Assembly: GCA_004431415.1 (NCBI GenBank)
Contig: QPMI01000548.1
Coordinates: forward strand, 1 to 39,905
Reading direction: 5' to 3'
DNA length: 39,905 nucleotides
Source: Cyanophora paradoxa
Lineage: Eukaryota; Glaucocystophyceae; Cyanophorales; Cyanophoraceae
A program made the position numbers and the translations under genes. The stretch's first letter is position 1. The number at the start of each line of letters is the position of its first letter. This document shows, in pieces, positions 27,799 to 36,158 of the stretch. Under the pieces are notes generated by a model that saw nothing but the letters and a program-made list of their open reading frames with translations, searched no databases and was not told where the DNA came from.

Positions 27799-28851
27799 AT
27801 GTCGGTCGCTGTCCCTCTATTTACCTATGCTGCCAGCGTGAATCACAAGGGCGATCACACGATTAAGGAGACCACCCTCGGAAACCAGGCCACCGAGGCC
27901 CCTACAACGCCACGGCCGTCCCCTTTCCGAGGCCGACCTCGTCCGCGTCGGCGAGCTGCGCTGCGACAAGATGCGCACGCGGAGGGCGGGTCGGCCGTGC
28001 CGGGGCGCGTGAGGACGCAGAGGCTCACCGTCACGAACGGGCCTGGGACGGGAGCGGGTACACCACGAATCAGGTGACCTTTAATGGGACTGTGAACGGG
28101 AGGGGAATGCGGCTCTGTATGTGCAAGGAGGCGGAGCAAACGTGGTGGGGGGCTTAGGGTGAGCGGGGCTTCAAACTTGGCGGGCATCGTTACATTGGAC
28201 GATAAGCTGCAAATTACCGGAACGTCACCGTACATAAATGGCGTGGTTCAGGCGTAGCTATAAAGTACAACGAAAACGATAGACTCCTCTGTGGGACTCT
28301 TGGCGTTGGTGTTACAGGTACTCTATTTACCTCGGCAATCGAAGGCCCTACTAATGGCCTAAGCATAGCAAACACTTCAATCGTTGATAGCGGAAGCGTC
28401 AGCTCTGGTCTATCCTTGAGAAACAACGGCACCGAACGACTGCTGTGCGGAACCGTCGGCGTTGGCATCACGGGTCGGCTCATCGTCTCGACGCTCACGG
28501 CGATGGAAACCGAGCCGTTTATTCGGATGCTCAAGGATACCTGACAAACTCGTCGAGCGATAGCCGCCTGAAAGAAAATGTCGCGAGCATGTCGGGCATT
28601 CTCCCTCTTCTGCTGCAGCTGAATCCCGTGTCGTTCACCTGGAAGAACACATCCTCGGGGGTTCGAAAACGGATTACGGTCTCATCGCACAGGAAGTCCA
28701 AGGCGTCTTCCCGAGTCTCGTTTTCGAGAACGCGGATGGATTTCTCGGGGTAAACTACGACAGGCTCATTTCCCTGTCGTTGAAGGCAATTCAGGAACTT
28801 TCACAAGAAGTTCAAACTCTCAAAGACCAGGTAGCGGCACTGGCGAGCTGA
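27799..28851 (+). CDS. fibre protein with C-terminal S74 intramolecular chaperone (several -1 shifts)
   Basis: TCGATTTTCTGATG (27776-27789) precedes ATG 27799. The N-terminus SVAVPLFTYAASVNHKGDH and a beta-repeat middle (LQITGTSPYINGVV; LLCGTLGVGVTGTLF and LLCGTVGVGITGRLI, a repeated strand unit) lead into an S74-type domain: SSDSRLKENVASM with the Ser and Lys of the catalytic pair, LLQLNPVSFTWKN, GLIAQEVQGVFPSLV, FLGVNYDRLISLSLKAIQEL and a short coiled coil ending VAALAS. S74 domains trimerise the fibre and then cut themselves off. They are best known from phage tailspikes but also occur in some eukaryotic viruses. Pairs with the giant fibre just upstream. Confidence 0.8.
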
Positions 28852-28871
28852 TCTGGAACAACTAGGAATAA

Positions 28872-31003
28872 CTACACCGCGAGTATCACAATTCGACCGT
28901 TGCCACCGTCGCTGAAAGACGAGCCACCGTTGCCGCCCCTACCAATGCCTGCTGCGTAGTGAGCGTCTCCGCTATTTCCTGCCACCTGGCCGGACCCAGG
29001 ATACACCGTAGCATCCGTCAAGTTTCCTATGTAGCTCGAGCCACCGCCACCTCCAAACATTCTTGCTATTGGGTTCTCTGACACTCCGCTCCTGCTGGAC
29101 CCAGAGCCTCCACCGAAGTAACCACCACCACCACCACCACCGAACCTGTAGCCGCTTGAATCAGGCCCAGTCTCTCCACCTTGGCGCAAAGTTCCCGGGT
29201 TGCTGGCCTGGCCCCTGAGGCCACAACACCGGCTCCGCCAGCGGTTTGGGTGCCTCCTTGAGCCGGTATCTCTCCGGTTACTCCAACCAACCCAGCCGCA
29301 CCACCGGTCAACCCCCCGCCTACTCCCCGCCGCCATTCGAATCACATGTACCCCCACCTCCGGCCCCTGCAACAACCAAGTCGGTCCCTGCAACGCGCTG
29401 AATTGCAGAACGACCACCACCGGCGCCGTTTTTGTACTCCGGATCGACGCTATGGCTCCAGCCCCTTCCACCACCTCCGTAGACGGTAGCAGTGGCAGTC
29501 CCCGATACACCCTTTGGGCCGCCGCATCCAACAACAAGGATGAGCGTCTCCCCGAGGACACAGCCAATGTACCAACTACGCAAGCACCCGCGCCTCCACG
29601 GACCCCGTACCTGCGCGTTCTCCGCCTCCACCCCCGGCCGCCCATACGATGACACGCACAGCCACAGTCCCCGTTGGTACTACGAAAGTCTGGTCGGCCC
29701 GGTGTAGGAGAATGTACCCAAAACAGGAGCGTTTGCAGTTGTTGCACTGGCAGACGAGGACTGAGGGCCTTCCTCGCCGATCTGGTTGACGCCCTTGATG
29801 GTGTAAGTGTAAGTGGTTCCGTAAACGGTCGTTGTGTCCGAAAAGGGCTGCTCGTGTCGCTGGCAAGGAACACGCCACCCCTGTAGATGTTGTAGGAGAC
29901 GGTGACGCCCGTCACCGGCACCGACCACTCGAGCACAACAGGCTGTGCTGCCCCCGCCGCGGGGTTGCAGTGAGCCCAGTGGGCGCCCCCGGGTCCGTGG
30001 TGACGTACGCCGCAATACTCTTCGGCCCCTCCCCTCCCGTGTTCGTCGCGGAGATCTGGTACTCGTACCCTGTACCCCAGACGGTGGTCGTGTCGCTGTA
30101 GGAGTTGGTCGCGGAGTCTGTGAGGTAGGCCCCGTCTCTGTAAATCTTGTATCCCGTCGCTCCCGTGGACGCAGTCCAGCTGAGGCTGACAGGCTGCTGC
30201 TGGTCGTTGGGTGCTGATGCCGTCACGTTCGTGGGGCGTTTGGCATAGTCCAGACCAGGAGCGGATCGGACTTGTCGTATTCGACACCGCCCACGATGCC
30301 GGCCACCTGGTAAGAGTATTCCGTGCCCCACGTAAGAGCAGTGCTATCGTCAATGTACGAGGTAGACAGGGCACTGCTCGCAAATCCGATTGGCGTACCG
30401 TTCCTGTAAATTCGAATCGAGTCCGCGCCCTCCATGGCCACCCAGTTGATTGTGACGACTATGGCGGGTTTCGGGAAGCCCGAAGACGCGGGCCGCCCCG
30501 GCAATAAAATCGCCGTAGGTCTGGGCCGTGGCGGTCGTGAGCGTGGTGTAGGCTTCGATCTGCGGGCTGAAGCCGCCTATGCCTTGGAAGAGAATGTAAT
30601 TGCTCATGGCACCCTCGTGGGTGTAGAGAAGCGACTGTGCGTAGGTTGTGGGCGGGGCTTTGCCATCAGAGCCCGTGCTGCTGCTGCCCTGTTCGCGAAC
30701 CGCCGCCACGCGGTAGAGTCGCTGGGCCCCCAAACTAAAGGGAGAGTCCGTGTAGGTGACGGTTGGCGCATTCACCGTGGCCACGAGATCCCAGGGGCCG
30801 TTGATGCTGGTCGCCCTGTACACCTTGTACTTGACGGCGTTGGTGACCGCGACCCAGTTCAGCTGAAAGCCGTACGTACTGTTCCCGTTGTTGAGCACGG
30901 AGCCCGATCGCACCTGGGGCCTGCCCACAGTCAGCGAGATCGGCTCCACGCCATACTGCGGAGCCTGCACCACCTGCTTTTTCACGAATACGAAGCGGGG
31001 CAT
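28872..31003 (-). CDS. FN3-repeat adhesin with glycine-rich C-terminal domain (about nine -1 shifts)
   Basis: ATG 31003 follows GATATTTTTTCGG (minus, 31014-31030). After MPRFVFVKKQVV come about four fibronectin type III repeats, each with a W...YKVYR/YRNG and ...YSYQVAG or TYTYTIKGVN strand (30990-30650, 30480-30240, 30240-30010, 29970-29740). Then TFVVPTGTVAVRVIVWAAG opens a glycine-rich domain (29650-28874) with repeated GGGGG tracts such as GGGGGGYFGGGSGS, ending GRIVILAV. This combination is the pattern of phage tail-tip adhesins. On a eukaryotic virus it would be a surface receptor-binding protein. It converges on the S74 fibre and diverges from the 31043 gene. Confidence 0.72.
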
Positions 31004-31042
31004 TTTCCTCTACGATCCGAAAAAATATCTGCCCCGGGGTAA
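31004..31042. promoter_or_regulatory. bidirectional promoter between adhesin and 31043 gene
   Basis: The 39-bp divergent spacer contains CCGAAAAAATATCTGCC, which reads as GGCAGATATTTTTTCGG on minus and as AAAATATCTG on plus, the same two forms used at the 14796-14828 spacer. Confidence 0.6.
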
Positions 31043-31723
31043 ATGACTTCCAACTGGTACCAGACCCTCAGCGGCTCACTTGACGTTGGCAACAACACCA
31101 AGGATTTCGCACGCATACCCTCCGGCAGTTACGTCGACGTCTTTCTGCAGAATCCCGTCGTGATTCAGGTCGTTCAGAACGCCTACGCCACGCCCAAGAT
31201 TTATTCCTACCAGCTCTTCTTCGACCCTCTGAGCCTCAGCGCAGAGGTTATCGAGCTGCTGCACGAATCAGGACTCGTGAAAAAGGTGGCACCTGCCACG
31301 GCCACTGCCAACGTCTTGCGCTGTCTCGAGGTCAAGTTCAGGGAGACGGGGTACGGCCCCACCGTGAACCGGTACCCCAGTTCTTCGAATCTTCCGGGTA
31401 CGGGAACTTACCAGATGAGGGGTACGCTCAAGGGCGACGTGCTCTTCACGAAATTCAATCCAAGTCCCGCGACCCTGGGGGCCCTCTACACGGGCGGCAA
31501 CCCACGCGGCTCGACTCTACCCCGCTTCCCCTTCACCTTTTTCAGGTTCCAGGTCTTCCCCCTCTCCTACGCCGCCGACCAGCCCCACTTCAGCACGGGC
31601 GCCAGCCTCTGCGCGGAGCTGCGTGAGTGCTCGATTTCCTACGCGTACGGCACCGACGCTGACTCTGTGCCTGGGGCCCGCGTCATGAACATCGGTGGCG
31701 ACATCACCCTCTTTCACGGATAA
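31043..31723 (+). CDS. beta-rich structural-type protein, paralogue A, 226 aa
   Basis: Intact. Shares with the following gene the pattern VFLQNPVVIQVV ... YQLFFDPLSLSAEVIELLHESGLVKKV ... RCLEVKF (here in two parts, residues about 35-100), later FTFFRFQVFPL and LCAELRECSISYAYG. The mostly beta composition and length suit a minor capsid or fibre-base protein. No family recognised. Its position between the adhesin and the paralogue suggests a surface role. Confidence 0.65.
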   Translation: MTSNWYQTLSGSLDVGNNTKDFARIPSGSYVDVFLQNPVVIQVVQNAYATPKIYSYQLFFDPLSLSAEVIELLHESGLVKKVAPATATANVLRCLEVKFRETGYGPTVNRYPSSSNLPGTGTYQMRGTLKGDVLFTKFNPSPATLGALYTGGNPRGSTLPRFPFTFFRFQVFPLSYAADQPHFSTGASLCAELRECSISYAYGTDADSVPGARVMNIGGDITLFHG

Positions 31724-31746
31724 TCTTTCTCATTTGAGGTCGCAAA

Positions 31747-32558
31747 ATGCCGACCACCTCGGCCACCATCGTGAAGACCGTGTCTGCCGGCTCGATCGTC
31801 CCCGATTTCTACGGCAACGCTGGAACGTGGCCAACGCAGGGACGGACAAGGTGGAGTGGGACGGAAACTACGCCACCCCGCTCACCGTGAGGGTCCAGAA
31901 TCCCGTCATGTTGCGCGTCACCTCCAACGATTTCGAGAATCCCGCCTCCTGCTCCGTGTACGTGTACTTTGACATCGACTCGGGCGTGAGCGCGGATGAG
32001 GCGGAGGCGCTCTGGCTCTCGGGCCTCCTGAAAAAGATAGAGCCCTCTGTGCCTGATCGGCCCGCCATTCGCGTGCTCGAACTCAAGTTCACCGCTAACA
32101 CCGCCCTCACTCGCAAATTCGGGAATGGTGCGAATCCGAACATCAAAACGCATTTAGATGGCGCCCTCATCGATGCCACACACAAGACCACGCAGGCCGT
32201 TCCCTTTGAGATGTACAACCTCTGGAAGATGACCGCAAAGGAGATGATGACGAATGCCACCACGGGCGGCGCCTCGGGTACCGATTATTCATACGGCGCC
32301 TCGAATCCCCGTACCCAGGTCTGGCCCCGGCTCCTCTTCACGAAATTCACTTTCAAATTGTACAACAACATCGCCGGAATGCCTACCTCTGGAATGGTCG
32401 TGGGCTCTACCCTCATGGCCGAACTAATTGAGGCAGAGGCGGACTACACGACTGCGACTACCAACTCGACAGCGCCAGGCGCCGGAGCCGAAGTTTACGT
32501 GGCCTGGGAAACGGTTGGTCGCGAGTACGACACCAAGATTCACACCACTAGCGTCTAG
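31747..32558 (+). CDS. beta-rich structural-type protein, paralogue B, about 270 aa (one -1 shift)
   Basis: TAATCTTTCTCATTTG (31722-31737) precedes ATG 31747. Starts MPTTSATIVKTVSAGS; one base is missing near 31830. The shared core reads VRVQNPVMLRV ... VYVYFDIDSGVSADEAEAL ... LSGLLKKIEP ... IRVLELKF, matching paralogue A segment by segment, then LLFTKFTFKLYNNIAG and LMAELIEAEADYTT. The tandem pair arose by duplication. The last 11 bp overlap the convergent HNH gene. Function unknown. Confidence 0.65.
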
Positions 32559-32913
32559 ACTGGCTAAGCTGCATTAGCGCCTGTGCCGCCTCCATCATCT
32601 CCCGAATCTCCTCGCTCTTCTCCTGTAAATTGGCGTACCCCCTCCTCTTCTTGCGAATATCCGACATTGATGCCCAGCGCAGGTTCTCCCTCCTGTAGTC
32701 CAGCGGGTTGCCGTTGATGTGTTCCACGTAGCGTCCACGTGGCGACTTCCCGAGGATCAGTTGGGAGAGGTAGTGCTTGCGCCCTCCAAACGTCTTGCTC
32801 ACCCTGTCCCTGTCCACTCTCCAGGGAAACTCCAAGGCACTCGGGGGTACGTCCGAGTTGACCAGGACGTTGTAGGCGACGTCTTGCGAGTCGGTGCACC
32901 GGAGCAGGGCCAT
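32548..32913 (-). CDS. HNH endonuclease, 121 aa
   Basis: Intact. GGTTTTTCTGAACC (minus, 32923-32936) precedes ATG 32913, so it uses the viral late-type promoter. The core is YLSQLILGKSPRGRYVEHIN followed by GNPLDYRRENLRWAS: His-Asn and the N...N-L pattern of small HNH nucleases found in phages and chloroviruses. A C-terminal helix (EEIREMMEAAQALM) follows. Such enzymes are often free-standing homing nucleases or packaging-associated nicking enzymes. It sits directly next to the repeat-bounded non-coding segment at 32937-33456. Confidence 0.82.
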   Translation of the reverse strand: MALLRCTDSQDVAYNVLVNSDVPPSALEFPWRVDRDRVSKTFGGRKHYLSQLILGKSPRGRYVEHINGNPLDYRRENLRWASMSDIRKKRRGYANLQEKSEEIREMMEAAQALMQLSQSRR

Positions 32914-32940
32914 TTTGCCCTAGGTTCAGAAAAACCTGGG

Positions 32941-32975
32941 ACTTGGGACTTGGGACTTGGGACTTGGGACTTGGG
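32941..32975 (+). repeat. ACTTGGG heptamer array 1 (five units)
   Basis: Five perfect tandem ACTTGGG units, followed by AAGAGTTGAAACCCAGG. Inverted relative to arrays 2 and 3. Confidence 0.92.
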
Positions 32976-33400
32976 AAGAGTTGAAACCCAGGTCCCGGCC
33001 CAGACTTTCTCCAGGATCAGAAATTTGTCAGACAAGTCAGGTGAGTTTTTCTACCGACTTTTTACTCCTACCACCCTCGTACTCTTTTTTACTCGTAGTC
33101 TTTTTTACTCGTATCCCATCTCGTACCCTCCTTCTCTCGACATCTCGCACGAATACTCCTACCCCTCTTCACATCCTTTTTCGGTTGCATACTCTCGTGA
33201 GCTTTCATGTCCAGTATCATGCTACAAGTCGTACACCAGTTCAGACTCTACCTCGCTTGAAATCTCACCTGGAATGTCACCAGAAACGTCGTATCCAAAT
33301 TTCCGTACCCCTTTCTAAGTCTGCCCGGTGGTTAGGGACTTGGCACGGCAAACTCTCAGATCCAGAGAAAGTCTGGGCCCAGACCCTGAGTCTAACTCTT

Positions 33401-33449
33401 CCCAAGTCCCAAGTCCCAAGTCCCAAGTCCCAAGTCCCAAGTCCCAAGT
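33401..33449 (+). repeat. CCCAAGT heptamer array 2 (seven units)
   Basis: Seven tandem CCCAAGT units ending CCCAGGATCG. Same orientation as array 3, opposite to array 1. Preceded by GAGTCTAACTCTTC, a variant of which (GATTCCAACTCTTC) also precedes array 3. Confidence 0.92.
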
Positions 33450-33526
33450 CCCAGGATCGCGCCAAGTCATAACTGAATAGTCGGCCAATTTTTACAAGTA
33501 TGTACAATGGAATGACGCAATACTAT

Positions 33527-34582
33527 TTACAGCATCTCAAAGTCAGAATCATCGTCATCGGAAACCAAGTCAATCGGGGCCTCGGGCGCGGACTTAAGGG
33601 GAATGCGGGGAAGGGCCTGCGCTGCCTGCACTAAGTCCTGCCGCTCCTGCTCGCGCTGCGCCGCCAAGGCCGCTGCCGCCTCTGCCTCGCGCCGCTGCTG
33701 AGCCTCGACGCGCGCCCTAAGTTCCGCTGCCTCCTTCTTCTTGCGCTCGGCAATCTTGGCCAGCGTCATCTCGCGACGAAGAAGGCGCTCGTGACGCAAC
33801 TTGCGCCGGAGTTCGGCCATTTCGCGCTTGGCGATGATGCGCTTCTCAATGGTCTTGACGTGCTGAGTCAGGCGCTTGCTGAAGTGTGACGTGACGCGAG
33901 AACGGGCAATGCCAGCGCCGATCTTCAAGTCTTTTTCGTGTTCCTTGGCGGGATTCTTGACTCGCTCGGAGTTGTCGGTGAATGACGTGGTCTCCATGAA
34001 CTTCTTCTTGACGATTGACTTGGTCTTGATAATGCGGCGCTTGCGAGTCGGGTTTTCGTTGTCGCCTTCAGAGTCGGAAGAGGACTCAGAGTCGTATGGA
34101 ATCGGCACGTCAAAGTCGATAAAGTCGTTGATGTCAGACTCGGCGTCAGAGGCCTCGGACTCGGCGTCATCGACTGGCTCGGGAGCGGGCTCGGCGACGG
34201 GCTGAGGGGCAGATGACGACGATGACGGAGGGGGGAAATTCGTGAAGACTTGAGGGGGATAGGCCCAGGCGAGCGTCTCGGCGGCAGACTCGGCGAAAAG
34301 CTTGGGGTCGCCCCAGCCAGTGGGAGTCTTGACCCAGCCGGGGACGGGGGGCACGTCGACGGGCTCGGGCTTGGGCTCGGGCTTGGGTTGCTTGGACTTG
34401 GGCAGAAGGGTGGATACAAAGTTGAGGTTGATGGTATGGAAGCCTTCTCCGCTGTGAGCTTGGTAGAGGTACCCCAGCTTGCGGGCACGCTTCTCCATTT
34501 CACGGGTAGGCCAATCGCGGGACTTAGCCCACATCTCACGGGCCTTGGCAAGGTCCTCGACAAGCTCAGAGGGAATCGACAT
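33527..34582 (-). CDS. acidic coiled-coil protein with a C-terminal SUMO-interacting-type motif, 351 aa
   Basis: Intact, with lower GC than the viral core. I place the start at ATG 34582 (MSIPSELVEDLAKAREMW); ATG 34615 would add MPLLISLPFAQ. The sequence before 34582 ends TCTTCCCTTTGCGCAG, which looks like a splice acceptor, so an upstream exon is possible. The order is an N-terminal helix region, Pro-rich KPEPKPEPVDVPP, acidic DDAESEASDAESDINDF and SSSDSEGDNE tracts, a basic TRKRRIIKTKSIVKKK patch (likely nuclear), a long charged coiled coil, and the end PIDLVSDDDDSDFEML with a SUMO-binding-type core. No late promoter core is near. It may be an early viral or a host-derived gene. Confidence 0.55.
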   Translation of the reverse strand: MSIPSELVEDLAKAREMWAKSRDWPTREMEKRARKLGYLYQAHSGEGFHTINLNFVSTLLPKSKQPKPEPKPEPVDVPPVPGWVKTPTGWGDPKLFAESAAETLAWAYPPQVFTNFPPPSSSSSAPQPVAEPAPEPVDDAESEASDAESDINDFIDFDVPIPYDSESSSDSEGDNENPTRKRRIIKTKSIVKKKFMETTSFTDNSERVKNPAKEHEKDLKIGAGIARSRVTSHFSKRLTQHVKTIEKRIIAKREMAELRRKLRHERLLRREMTLAKIAERKKKEAAELRARVEAQQRREAEAAAALAAQREQERQDLVQAAQALPRIPLKSAPEAPIDLVSDDDDSDFEML

Positions 34583-35091
34583 CTGCGCAAAGGGAAGAGA
34601 GATCAGCAAAGGCAAAACGTGAGGTGACTGAGAGAGCGGACTTGTGAAAATTCGGAGAGGCGGGGATTCCTTGGGCTGAGAGAAGGCGGCGAACCCGTTT
34701 CAAGAGTGAGCCAAAATGGCGGCGGACCGCGGTTTTGTGGGCGATTTTTTTCGCGGTCTAGTTCGCAACGGAAAACGTTGCCAACTGGCCTGAAAAAAGC
34801 CAAATTTAGCGTTGGGCCGAAGGCAGAAAAAGGGAGCCGGCCTGACGGAAATCGCCCGAGTGCGTCCGCCGAAGGTCGAGTCTCGGGCCGGGGGTACACC
34901 CTCAGGGGCCCCCCCTGGCCCCTCACCCTGGTAGTACCCTCTCAAAGGGATTTTCGAAGCCGTACAATTCTTGGTAAGTCTCGTAATCCGGGCTGTACCC
35001 CTCACAATCTGCGGGAGCCCCATTGAAAGCCTCCGTCTATCCTCTCTCAATTCCCTGCGGAAAAGACTGCGGTCGCTTCGAGCTTCGCGCG
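34583..35091. other. non-coding segment, nothing firm
   Basis: About 500 bp without promoter core or supported gene. A minus-strand open frame (34700-35095) has low-complexity Arg/Pro content and no start signal, so I leave it out. A run of GGGGCCCCCCC (34900-34920) is flanked by GGGGTACACC-type words seen elsewhere in the window. Confidence 0.4.
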
Positions 35092-35391
35092 TCACGCCAG
35101 CTGGGCGTGGTCTATGATTGTTAGGGTTGTCGTAGCCTGGCCCACCAGCCTCACGAAATTTTCGCGTATGGCCTCGGGGAGACTCTGGAAACGGTTCGTT
35201 GCGTGGAACTCAATCCATTCATTGAATCGACGCGGATATTGACGGATGACTTCAAGCACGCCCTGTAAGTTGGGCTCTGGTGTTACGTCGGGGATGTCAT
35301 GTCCTGTGAGGTGCCAGCGCCAGAACTCGCGCAGCCTCTCGAATGCCATATGCAACTCAAAGGGGAAATCGTAATAGAGATTGCCTGACAT
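35092..35391 (-). CDS. small viral-type protein, 99 aa
   Basis: Intact. AAATTTTCGGACGG (minus, 35398-35411) precedes ATG 35391, marking it as viral. Aromatic-rich start MSGNLYYDFPFELHMAFERL, then REFWRWHLTGHDIPDV and two helices ending DHAQLA. No recognised family. Confidence 0.62.
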   Translation of the reverse strand: MSGNLYYDFPFELHMAFERLREFWRWHLTGHDIPDVTPEPNLQGVLEVIRQYPRRFNEWIEFHATNRFQSLPEAIRENFVRLVGQATTTLTIIDHAQLA

Positions 35392-35449
35392 TTTTCTCCC
35401 CGTCCGAAAATTTCCCCGCTTTTGAGTCTAGACTCTGATTCCAACTCTT

Positions 35450-35508
35450 CCCAAGTCCCAAGTCCCAAGTCCCAAGTCCCAAGTCCCAAGTCCCAAGTCC
35501 CAGGTCCC
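35450..35508 (+). repeat. CCCAAGT heptamer array 3 (about eight units)
   Basis: About eight tandem CCCAAGT units, the last as CCCAGGT. It lies upstream of the 35092-35391 gene on its minus strand and 2 kb from array 2. Confidence 0.92.
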
Positions 35509-35649
35509 ATTTTTCTCCCATTTTGACTCGAGATTTTGCCCAAGTCCAAATCCGGACCCGGGATTCGAACCCTCGTTTTCGATCGATTTCACGCGTGAAA
35601 AACGCACTTTTCGGCCTTTTCGCATTTATTTTCTCTACCCCGGCCCAAA

Positions 35650-35787
35650 ATGGACCCCCTCCCCGAAATCGCGATCGAAAATGGTCGCGATCGTCTCGTT
35701 TTCGCGATCGTCGTGATCGGAATCGTCATCGCGATCGTCGCGATCATGGTGATCACCAGCCTCGTCTACGGTACCCCCCAGCTGTGA
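35650..35787 (+). CDS. single-pass membrane microprotein, 45 aa
   Basis: ATTTATTTTCTCTACC (35624-35639) precedes ATG 35650. MDPLPEIAIENGRDRL is followed by a long Ile/Val helix (VFAIVVIGIVIAIVAIMVI) and TSLVYGTPQL. The coding DNA is unusually rich in CGATCG/GCGATCG palindromes, about seven in 110 bp. This is the last gene on the right that uses the viral promoter core. Probably a virion membrane component; no family recognised. Confidence 0.6.
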   Translation: MDPLPEIAIENGRDRLVFAIVVIGIVIAIVAIMVITSLVYGTPQL

Positions 35788-35789
35788 CC

Positions 35790-35810
35790 CGGAGGTTATA
35801 AGAACCTCCG
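35790..35810. terminator. perfect hairpin after the last viral gene
   Basis: CGGAGGTT-ATAAG-AACCTCCG forms an 8-bp perfect stem with a 5-nt loop, two bases after the TGA of the 45-aa gene. It could end transcription or stabilise the 3' end. Such hairpins are not seen after most other genes here. Confidence 0.5.
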
Positions 35811-36158
35811 CAATCCAAGCGTCACTTCCGAGTCTCGAGCTCTCGGGGTTGACTTTTCGCGTTTGGCCCATTGTTGGCCCTCCTATATAGCTACTTACTT
35901 TAGCTAGCTTAACTCCCGTAAGTTCTAATTTTACGCATTCTACCTGGCTAATCACCTACTTCAAAAAGAGGGAGCGAGTACGCTCGCGCGGCATCGATAT
36001 CAAACACGCCGCCACGTTGAAAGAAGACTTCCGATTGAATCAATCAAAATCAAAGAACACGGCACTCAGAGGCGGGCGAAGGATCGCCTTGCCGTTCAAA
36101 ATTGAAAGCGAAGGGAGAGAAGGGGGAGGAAGAGAGGGAGGCGGGAAAAGCTGTACCC
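35811..36158. other. transition segment, probable right edge of the viral element
   Basis: No gene recognised. It contains a TATA-like CCTATATAGCTAC (about 35881), GCTAGC-type palindromes and a switch to purine-rich then GC-rich DNA near 36100. The last viral promoter core lies at 35625, the first plausible splice junctions at about 36650, so the boundary falls between. Confidence 0.35.

Larger units (their letters stand above)
32937..33456. repeat. inverted-repeat-bounded non-coding segment (MITE-like)
   Basis: Heptamer array 1 plus its flank CCCAGACTTTCTCCAGGATC pairs imperfectly with the reverse complement of the flank and array at 33345-33449. The arms are about 90-100 bp at roughly 75 percent match by eye. 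The 330-bp interior has no convincing gene and is rich in CTCGTACTC and TTTTTTACTCGTA words, with one TCAGGTGA at 33038. It could be a non-autonomous mobile element or a second structured control region. Confidence 0.55.

Noticed and set aside
32941-33449. heptamer arrays as CRISPR
   Set aside because: Units are contiguous 7-mers with no spacers and no cas-like genes are present.
32941-35508. heptamer arrays as true telomere
   Set aside because: Internal, short, in both orientations and not a telomere repeat I recognise; kept only as a possibility to test.
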